A DNA stretch of 64,000 nucleotides from Trichostrongylus colubriformis (lineage: Eukaryota > Nematoda > Chromadorea > Rhabditida > Trichostrongylidae), in contig OZ022259.1 of the NCBI GenBank assembly GCA_963978905.1, positions 14,942,001-15,006,000 on the forward strand, in the 5' to 3' direction. The translations under genes were made by a program, and so were the position numbers. The first letter of the stretch is position 1; every line of letters begins with the position of its first letter. Positions 55,143-64,000 of the stretch are shown here, piece by piece. The notes below the pieces were generated by a model, which saw only the letters and a program-made list of their open reading frames with translations, was not told the origin of the DNA and made no database searches.

Positions 55143-58042
55143 TTAAAACACCCTGTTCTGGCAAAGGTATAGAATATGGTACTGAAACACATATGAGTTA
55201 TGGTGTCTTCCGTACAACATGGTTTTCATCGATGCTGACGCCAGCTGCTTGACAGCCAGCGTCAGTATCAACGGTCGGCTAGAATCCAGACTTGACTTCA
55301 TCTGGATAGGAATGTTTCTCAGGTATGAAAACAGATAGTGCAAACAAGAAAAGATTTCAGCAAAACACCTCAACAGTGAAGCTGTCACTGTACTGTGGGA
55401 AGAAACTCCATATCGTGAACTGTCCTCTCATTTCTTCCGGAACTTCGATCAAAGTCCGGTCAATCAGAATGGACGACGGAAAAGACACGGAAACCTGAAA
55501 AAACTGTTGACTTGTACAAGGAAACGACAAATCCTCCTTCACCAAACTGAAGAAATGCAATTTTGCTCGTAACCTTTAGTGATGTCCATGTATACACTAC
55601 AGAGTTCTTGTCTTGGGATTTGAGCTAACACAACACCGGAAACTAACAGTTGCAGCTACAGCGCTGGAAACAGTTGAGAAAGAGAAAAAGCGAATATTCC
55701 AATGAAGGTCTTCTCTGAACCGAAACCACGACATCGGCTGATGAAAGTCTGCTCTGAGCCGAAAACCACGACATCGGCTGAGATGTGACACCATTACATG
55801 AATAAATATCAGTATTTGAAATTGAAAGCCATTAGAATCCGTCTTCTTGGAAAGGCTCGCAAAAAGAGACTTGAAGATAGTGGTGTGGACGAAAAACATG
55901 ACAGAAACTCTGAAAACTACCCACTTCCCACTTCGGTGCATGCATTTCGGCAGTGAGTTCAGCCATTACATCACAGCACCGTTTATAGAAGGCCTGGATG
56001 ACGGATTTGAGTCATTTAAAATTCTAAAGCTGTAGATCCTGCCACATGATATAGGATACATCATATTTTACGTAGTGAAAAACTCTATTTTAAAAATACC
56101 TGTGCAGCTCGGCTGATGCCACGATGAGTAATTGCACACAAAGGTAGGCGAATATTCCGTCTAATTGCGTGATCTGACACGACAAGGCGCACTAGAGCCG
56201 AATCATCAAACATATGATGCAACTGGAACGAAAGAATCAAGACAGCACTCAATGACACCCACTGCCGCTGCTCGAAACAAGTGCGCAGTTGGGTAAATTG
56301 ATTGTAAGCTTACCAAAGCCACACTTGGTTCTATGCTCACATCACGTGCAGGGCAAGACAGCAATACTTCCGGTACTATTGCTTGTGAAGACTGCGCTGA
56401 GCAATGATTGCAAAAAATCAGCTTGTCTGATGGATAGGCCTGAAAAGACAACGCCAGCATGTCATGCATCTCAACAAATACATGAAAAAACGCTCAAGAA
56501 CAGTCCTAATAGTAAATGTGACCCGAGCAAATTTGTAAACCCCACTCTAATATAAGTTAAAACGAAATAGAACAAAGAAAATATCATGGATAGACAAATA
56601 AATATGAAAGCGTGTGTAGAGGAGTGTTGAGTATTGTGCGACCTTAAAGTCTATGAATATTTTGCCTTAGAAAAAAAGGCAAATCGAAAAATCATCCTAC
56701 TTTGTCCACCAGCTTGACGAGTGTTTCGGCTGTGACAGTATGCACTCTATCAATAACCACGTCACTGACAGCTCTGAATGAGGCATAGAGAATATTCGAT
56801 GCCAAAGCTTCATCTAATGGGACTCCCGAGAGTTTCAGAGAATGGCAGACGCATATATGCCTGTAAAACAACAAGATGAGCAATAGGCAAAGGCAGAAGT
56901 GACAAGGTAATAAAAAAGAGTATCCATCGGTGAACGAAAAGAAGCACCGACTGTCACAAGAGCTTTAGGCCGCCGTCATATTCCGCGATTTTGCGGTGTC
57001 GCGGCTAGCACGCGAAGTTTTGAAAAGTGAGAACTCAAAGTCGCAGTATCGCGTGCGAAAGCCGCAACGTCGCATAATCGAAAAACGCAAAATAGCTAAG
57101 TCTGACGGCGGCCTAGCGCCTACAATTAACATTATGGACAGTGGGAGGGGAGAAGTGAGCAATGAGGAAACACTGAAATGATTCATCCAAATGAAAACTG
57201 CGGTATGAGAAGACCATATGTGGTGAAATAAAGGAGCCCTCCCCCCCGCTTCGGAGGAGACATTGCGTCTAACGAACTCCGCCTTTCGTAACAAAGCCCG
57301 CCTCCAAGGATCGACTTCGCCGAACAACGACCGAGGTGTAGGGTAACAAGTATAACAGTAAACTGGTACCTATCGCATCGTATTAGTGCCGTATCGATCG
57401 AAATTACGTTATGCTCGTTGTGTCGGCTTTCGTGGTAAAAACGTCAACGTCAATGTCACCGGTCAGTATCAGAAATTGGAATGAATGATACAACAGAATT
57501 ACCCTACCATGCTACCATGCTTTTAAATGGTTTGGTTAGTGAGCTCAAATAGTAACAGCTATGTACATGTAACTTTGATTCACAAACCTCATGATGTTCG
57601 GAAGACGTGCTGCTGGAAGCAAAATCTCAGTCTGTTTCAGAGGACGAAAGAGCGTTATATAAAAGCTCGAGCATGTGAAGGAGTGATGTTCACCTGAAAA
57701 TCTCATGGATAGAGACTGTTCATCGTTAGTGACCCCATAAAAAGATCCCATTCGAAAATGGCACCTGGATCAAAGGTATCTTCAAGCTTTCCATCGCTTC
57801 GCCTGATTTCAACACCACCGATGAGATTATGTCGAACTAAAGCATGTGCACTTCTTTCAACTAAGGCGCAAAAGTGATGATTAACCTTCAATAAGAAGTT
57901 AATTATTTTCAGATATTTCAATAGGTATCCACAAAATTAAAAGGATTGACAGAAGTGAGTTACCGCTCGCATGTTCATCTTCGAAGTAAAGTCGCAATAT
58001 GTCACCACCTTCATAAGGATTTCGTTTGGCAGTTCTTCTAGT
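55143..58042 (-). CDS. Nematode F-box protein, several exons, boundaries partial
   Basis: The exon 58042-57964 gives an F-box start (LEELPNEILMKVVTY, then DFTSKMNMRA). It joins in phase to 57885 onward (VNHHFCALVERSAHALVRHN, then GVEIRR). Further coding pieces on the same strand, each behind a T-rich AG, are: 57693-57570 (LFRPLKQTEILLPAARLPNI), 56860-56701 (VPLDEALASNILYASFRAV, with GT donor at 56700), 56440-56310 (IVPEVLLSCPARDVSIEPSV), about 56225-56101 (MFDDSALVRLVVSDHAIRRN), about 55500-55370 (SILIDRTLIEVPEEMRGQFT) and perhaps down to 55143. F-box proteins recruit substrates to SCF ubiquitin ligases, and the family is large in nematodes. The start exon, one junction near 57700 and the end are uncertain, so a decayed copy is possible. 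Confidence 0.6.
56967..57114. repeat. MITE with AGGCCGCCGTCA termini
   Basis: AGGCCGCCGTCATA ... CTGACGGCGGCCT, 148 bp, inside an intron of the F-box gene. Confidence 0.75.
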
Positions 58043-59400
58043 CTGAAACAAATGCTCTTGATGGGAAAATTCGCTCCAGCCTATTCATTCTTCACAGTGG
58101 GGGGAAGGTACTCTGAGATTGGAATTAGGCTTTCTTCACAATTTACGACGGATAAGACAGCCGGCTAGTAAAGGCAATTAATGTGCTCGCGATGCTCCCT
58201 GTACAAGTGCATCAGGAAAAAAAACAGGAATGATGAGAAACTAGGCACATGATGGGGTGCCTCTTGCATACGATCACACTCCACCCAAACTTTTGACTAG
58301 GATGGATAAGTCATTTAATATGTGAAGTTCTGCATAAAAATCAAGAGGTGGTTTTATCGCGATGATCATTTTCCTAGTTCTTCGTATATCCTTCTCGTTG
58401 AAATGATGGTGATAGGGAAAGTTCAAAATAGTTGAAATACTATGGCTACAATAAACCCACCGTATACCATTTGCTGTAGTTTTAGATTTCCTCGGACAGA
58501 AGAATACCATCGAAGAGAGAAACCAAGCAACAGCTTCGGAAATCTGAGTTCAAAGAAGTTCGCGAGAGAAAAGTGATACGAGCAATTGGACTTATGCATC
58601 AACCTTCGCCGACAGTTTCCTCGCTATATCATTTGACGACTTTCCTGACGAGAAACGGACTCCATTGGCTTTTTCTTCTTTTCTTTCCACTAACATGTAC
58701 CCTATAAGTACAATTTCACTAAAACCCATGACATTCAAATGCGAGGACCTTTTTCGCTCAGCTTTAAAAACGCTTCGAATGTACATATTCATTTCATTTC
58801 TACACGAAGAAATGGAAGGGACATAGGTACGCTTTGAAATGGCTCACAGAAGGATCGCTTTTCGGCAAAGAATTTCAGGAATTCTGGAAAATTACTCTAT
58901 TTTAACTCAAAGGTTACCAACAGAAATTTTTGAACCCTTTTTACTATACTAAGTAGAAGTCGGTAGTACTGGAAGCAGTCTTTCGCGGACAGTCAATAAA
59001 TATCAAAAGCAAGGGAAAATTCTGATACAGCCAGTGCACATACATCTGCACCCACTAGACAGTTATGCAGAAAAAGACGACCCGTTAATCACAGGAAAGC
59101 ACATTCAGAGCATATAGATAGCAGGAAAGGAAAGCTCTTCAGCTCTGAAAAAGATCAAAAACTGTTACAGAGGTCATTCTTTCGTGATAGGACGCGATTT
59201 GTGATCTATGAAGCAGTCATGATTTAGCCGACGGAAAGACGGCATGTACAAATCATTTGACATATCATACACATGTCGTCGTGCGCACTCTCACTCGAGC
59301 GTGCTATTTTCCGTCTGCAACGCGTTCTGTCACCATTCACGGCATTACTATGCGATCGTGTAAATGAACTGCGAAGTTTTGACGAGGTACGTAAACGGCC
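58043..59400. other. Upstream of the F-box gene
   Basis: Minus-strand open stretches at 58510-58274 and 58792-58592 may be 5' exons of the F-box gene or of a neighbour, but no junction could be secured. Confidence 0.35.
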
Positions 59401-60691
59401 TTAGGCTGAGGTTATACCTGGCGGGTCGCCCGGACTGTCCGGACGACCCGCGATCGTATCTAAACCTAAGGTGCGACAGAGCGGGCGGTCGCGTGCGCAT
59501 CGTTACTGGGGCGCGCTAAGCGGCGCCGTACTGAGTGTGAGTGTAGGAGTCTCCATGGATGCTTTCTTTGCATCTGATATCTCGTTGTAATCTGCATTAC
59601 TCGTAAATCGTTCATCATATCGACCGTTGACGATAACCCCTCGTATTTCACAACGTAACCGACCATTTTCGCACTATTGACTTCACGGCTTCATTTGTTG
59701 AAGAATGCACATAAATGTCTGAATTCGATCCACTCACGTATTTTGAACACCTTCCTTTATCCGGTACTGATACAGATGGTGGGGGACACCCTTGGAGGGA
59801 AGCCTCTACCCTGACCCCTTAAGGAAGGCTTAGGTAAAAATATACAGTTGAGCGCTTAAACTGATGATTGTAGGTCGGTTTCGACTGAGAGACGACCAGT
59901 GAGGCTCTACCCCCACAACTACATTAGTACCACTGCACTTACTTTTATGGTGTTCTGAGGACGGATGATTGATGGAACAGACGATTTCCATTTAGTGATT
60001 GAATATAGTGCGCACAAAAGTGAGATTCGGAGTGTTCTTTCAAATAAGGAAGTCGTGGAATGTCAGTTCTTTTGATCCTTTTCACACAACTAGCTGCTGA
60101 TCACTGGTGATCTGGTTATTGGCTGTTGAAATATCGAAAGGAATAGAAATATCTCCCTCATCTAGAATTTTTATAGCGCCCAATATAGCTAACTACACGC
60201 AATAGACAATAAGTGTGAGTTGATCCGAACATCTACGTCGAAATCGCTACGGCGTCACGCAATCCCTCTTTTTCAAAAAGTGTGGCGCGCCCCAACAACG
60301 ATGCGCACGCGACCGCCCGCGCTGTCGCACCTTAGGTTTAGATACGATCGACGACCCGCAAGGTCCCACAATCGAATTATCGCAAAACTGCAGATCACGA
60401 CACAGGCTACGGTAGGCGCGCACTACCCGGCTTTTGGGAGCTTTGGAAACGAAAACATGTTATGTGAAACAACAAAGAAGTAATCACTTCCACGAACACG
60501 CAATCCCAAACGAATAAAAAATCGGTGCACAATACACAAATGCACCGAAGCATCCAAAAGCTGGGTAACGCGGCGCAACTACTGTAGTGTGCGTCGCGGT
60601 TTGCAATTGTGTGATAATTCGATCGTGCGGACCGTGCGGGTCGTCCGTACCGGACGGTCCGAACGACCCGCAAGGTTTAACCACAGTCTTA
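59401..60691. mobile_element. TIR element with nested inverted repeats (1.29 kb)
   Basis: The outer ends share GGTTATACCTGGCGGGTCG / CGACCCGCAAGGTTTAACC. An inner pair, 59461-59520 and 60285-60350, is inverted (TAAACCTAAGGTGCGACAG and GCGGGCGGTCGCGTGCGCAT). No transposase is recognised. Confidence 0.65.
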
Positions 60692-60900
60692 ATGTGGTTA
60701 TTGCAAATTAGCGCTAAGTTCTAAGCTGGCAGTATGCCAGCGGTTTCCCAATGACGAGCTTGCGAAGCAGCCTAGCGATGCCTCACAGCTTCCACGAAAT
60801 TTCTTTTTTTCTTATGCTAGACTTACAAGCGAATACGTTATGCGTTGTTCATGACCGCCACGCCTTCTAGGTCAGTGTGAAGCCCGTCGATAAGTCACGT

Positions 60901-61031
60901 AGGCCGTATTCATACTTGGCGCCGGCAGGGCGTGACTGCGTTCACAGACGACGAGAGAGAGTGGCACAAGCGGAGACACAGAGACACGCAGTCCCGTCGT
61001 GCCGTAGGCACGCAAAGTATGAACGCGGCCT
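60901..61031. repeat. MITE of the GCCGCGTTCA family
   Basis: AGGCCGTATTCATACTTGGCG ... CAAAGTATGAACGCGGCCT, interior GGCAGGGCGTGACTGCGTTC. Confidence 0.8.
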
Positions 61032-62201
61032 TATGCTGAGAGCGTGAAAACACGTTCGCGGCAAAGATCAAGGGGAGGGTAGGGTCTCCGTTCCTAGGCT
61101 GTTCGACTATTATGTCTGTTTTTTCTTCAATGTCACTTCACTCGGACATTTACTTATATTTTCAGTGGTTTAGGAAACAGTGCTCACCATTCAGCTAAAC
61201 TGAGGAAGAAAAATTTGAAAAACCGAGGGTGGGACATAAACTGGCAATTACTTATTAATCAGTACTGTGAAGCTCCTAAATGCATAGGATTTTTCTTTAA
61301 AAAAAGTGACATCAGAAACGCCTAAATATATTGTCCTAGCCAATTAGTAGAGAGCTTGCTGAAGAGGCTGAGGCTTTCAGTCATCAGCTAGCTGTCAATA
61401 GTTATCATATCATTACTATGCATACAAACAGCAGTTTCGTGTGTTTGTTTGTTTGTCTGTGCGTTTGTCATCGGCCCGAAATCCACTGTTATCTGAACTT
61501 GGTATTACATTACTCACAACAAACATACATATTGTTCGCCGTGAAGTGTTGGAAAACACACACTCAAACACCTGCGCAATTCTAAGTATGTCAAAAGCAC
61601 CATGTAACCCTGAGGGAGTAATTAGCCGCGAGTGCTTCTTTATCTTGGTTTATAATCATTACTATTCTATACATTTTTCATTGTTTATTGAGCTTTGAAG
61701 AGCGCCAATGATCACCCGTACTCCGTTCTTTATTCTTGGCTTTTGCCCCATCCCCCTTAGCAAGTTTTTCAACTTTTTTTCAACTTGTTTTTTCCTCAGT
61801 AATTTGTATTCTTGAATACTCTTCATTGATCTCATACTGCATTATAAACAGTTCCCCTTCCTCATTATGCATTCCCCATTTCCACGTCTCCGCTTTGGGC
61901 CATATTCCTCTAGAGATTGGCTATCCCTAGCTCCATGTCTACGCTATCCGGGCTTTCGATAGCCCTTTCAACGTCATCTATAATTACGTTTTCACCTCTT
62001 TTTCACTTGCTGTATAGGTAATCATTCATGGGACATCTCGAACTGTAGGCCAACACACTCGAATTGGGTCATCGGGCGCGGCGAACTCTCTGCTGGTCCT
62101 GTTGTGAATTAGTGGGACATGGTGCTGCGAGCTCCGGCGGCACCGACCCACTTCCATTGTCCAGGCCTAAACCTTACCACTGGCCTCCGTTTAGACGACG
62201 T
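61032..62201. other. No supported gene
   Basis: Short plus-strand frames at 61441-61698 and 61736-61930 show no domain or splice pattern. Confidence 0.4.
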
Positions 62202-62335
62202 CTAAGGTTTGTAGTTTGCGCCGGTAGGGCGTGGCTACGTTCGCAGGCAATCAGATAGGGTCGCACAAGCGGGGACGTAGAGACACCCCTGATGTGCCCT
62301 TCATCCGGCACCGCAAAGTATGGACGCGACCTAAG
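62202..62335. repeat. MITE of the GCCGCGTTCA family, diverged
   Basis: CTAAGGTTTGTAGTTTGCG ... CGCAAAGTATGGACGCGACC, interior GGTAGGGCGTGGCTACGTTC. Confidence 0.65.
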
Positions 62336-63504
62336 GCGAATGAGATCAACTGACCATGGACATGCTGAGAGCAGTGTTTGGGTGAATTTTATGGTCATGG
62401 GAAAACCGATCGTTTCAGGACGCGTTATGTGTTCTACTACTGGGAATTCCATTGAAGAAATGTTTGTAAGCGTATTTGGCCTTGCAATCTTCGGTTGTTG
62501 ACAGTGTTCTACCCTTACAGCAATGTTTGAAACCATCCATGTAACCTTGGGGAAATCAAATTTAGGGGTGCCTTGGACAACATCATCGTGAGCCCACAAT
62601 TAATGAAAAAAAAACGTGAGTCAGCTCTATTTCGATTTCCAGAGCAGGCTAGAAGGCTGTGTAGCACTTATTACTGGGCATTTTTGTTTTATATTTATGT
62701 ATCACTCCTAGTTATACTACTTATGTTTGATATATTATCATATTTTGTTATACTTCAGCATTTAGATTCCCTGATTCTTTTATTTTATTGCTCTAGAACA
62801 TAAAAATACACAAAATCGATGTGTTATGCATTCACATGTGCTAGGAACGGAGGTGTGTGCCCTTATGTCAAGATTAGGCGCTGCGGCAACGCCGCGCGCA
62901 CAACGCTTACGCGCGAGATGGCTGCATTTGGAACCGCGCACAATTGCGTGGCGACCATATCCTTCGCTTATTTTGAGTGATTCTGCAGCTATAATGATCT
63001 TGTTTTCATACAGTTTTTTTATACCTATAGACATAACTCAGTTGAACTCTGATCACTTTGCATGTTTTCAGTTCACCGTTGGTTGATGATAGCGTTTTGG
63101 ATTCACCATTCCGTTTTCCATGTCTTTCGATCGATTAGTATCCTTTTTTCGCAGATTCTACAATTTCGCAAAACAGCAAATTCCACTACTATGAACGTTG
63201 TCTAAAGTCCGGGCGAGCCAAAATGCATATAAGGATGATTTGTACAAAACATAGAAAATGGAATAAATGCATCGTCAGCCTATCGTCGCCAAAAAACGCT
63301 ATCGTCAACCAAGCTGAAAGCAATCAAACTGAACTGAAATCAAGTAAATTCTGTCTATAGGTCTGAAAATAATATGAAAACAAGCTTAATATAGCGGTCA
63401 AATGAATTAAAATAGGCGGTTGGGATAATGGGATACGGTTGCCACTCTTTTTACACAATTAAACGAGATTCAACCACGGGCAGCAGCCACGCGGGCGTGT
63501 AAAT
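62336..63504. other. No supported gene
   Basis: A minus-strand frame around 62599-62340 (with SMEFPVVEHITRP) reads like a possible exon but has no partner or recognisable family. Confidence 0.35.
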
Positions 63505-63870
63505 TAAGTCGCCTTACGGCGTCGCACTCGCGGCGCCATGAGCACAAACTGCCACGGTCGGTTGGATTCCGCTGTAGGTGCAAAGAGCTGGTACCATGGA
63601 GGTCCTTCAGAAGAAGGGCTGTTTATTCCGTCATTATCTGAAATAAAAACATCTGTACCCTAGAAGACAAAGCAGTAACATAAAAAGGAAAATAAACAAT
63701 AGCATTACATGATAACAATCCTAGTCAAGGAATAACTAATTTGGGCGTAAAACTTTGAAGGAGTTGTACGCAATGCACGCAATCACACGCGAAGAAATCC
63801 GCCGCGCCGCACCGCTCGCAGCTGAGTGAAAATTCTTCATAAGGCCACGCACCCTGTCTCGCGCGCAAGT
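63505..63870. repeat. Dispersed repeat, copy 2
   Basis: Same-strand match to 47440-47815 with scattered substitutions and small indels. Confidence 0.7.
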
Positions 63871-64000
63871 GTAGCGCGCCGTACGGCGCCACGCGAAGTC
63901 CTGACAAAAGGGTACACACCCGAGGATTGGTCTATGATGCTCAAAAGCAAGGAATTTGGAAAGACGTAACTGTATGTGATTCAGTGGACGAGCCTTGCTT

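Overview
The window reads as nuclear DNA of a nematode, most probably a strongylid (clade V) parasite. Genes are split into many small exons with GT-AG introns of about 50 bp to 1.4 kb. Start codons sit a few bases after trans-splice-like acceptors. There is a nematode-style F-box gene and an invertebrate AMPA/kainate-type glutamate receptor, and the spaces between genes are packed with inverted-repeat MITEs, mariners, a Mutator-like element, a Penelope-like element and a Ty3/gypsy element. The species itself cannot be named from the sequence.

Layout: 1-4,890 (minus strand) holds the 5' two-thirds of a calpain-7 orthologue: two MIT domains and a protease core with the Cys/His/Asn triad, continuing off the left edge. 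6,631-21,815 is one 15.2-kb LTR retrotransposon on the minus strand. Its two 308-bp LTRs look identical, it has a CACT target duplication, and its 1,955-codon pol frame is open. 22,100-24,050 is a pair of inverted mariner remnants with a second mariner between them. 28,500-40,900 is a nest of repeats: two copies of an unknown repeat, a 914-bp TIR element, a 1.2-kb foldback, a mariner carrying a Penelope-like element, and a Mutator-like insertion with a 9-bp duplication. 41,459-53,115 (plus strand) is an ionotropic glutamate receptor of at least 22 exons, its introns loaded with MITEs. About 55,150-58,042 (minus strand) is an F-box gene. The remainder is intergenic sequence and MITEs.

The most striking content is inside the LTR element. 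Between its 5' LTR and gag there is a 7-kb leader carrying, on the OPPOSITE strand, four small spliced genes in the order A1-B1-A2-B2. A1 and A2 are homologous, as are B1 and B2. Within each pair the intron positions and phases match, the long middle exons have similar lengths, and the A-to-B gap is 159 and 160 nt. All four encode a Cys-x(1-2)-Cys motif followed by a long charged helix. Being antisense to the genomic RNA, their introns can survive retrotransposition. Just upstream of A1 lies a roughly 130-bp-period array of a two-block motif. I know of no described retroelement with this organisation. The same element also has an envelope-like module fused in front of protease, a gag that stops inside the capsid region, and no visible zinc knuckle.

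All exon joins were read by eye from splice consensus, frame continuity and family similarity; nothing was aligned by program.
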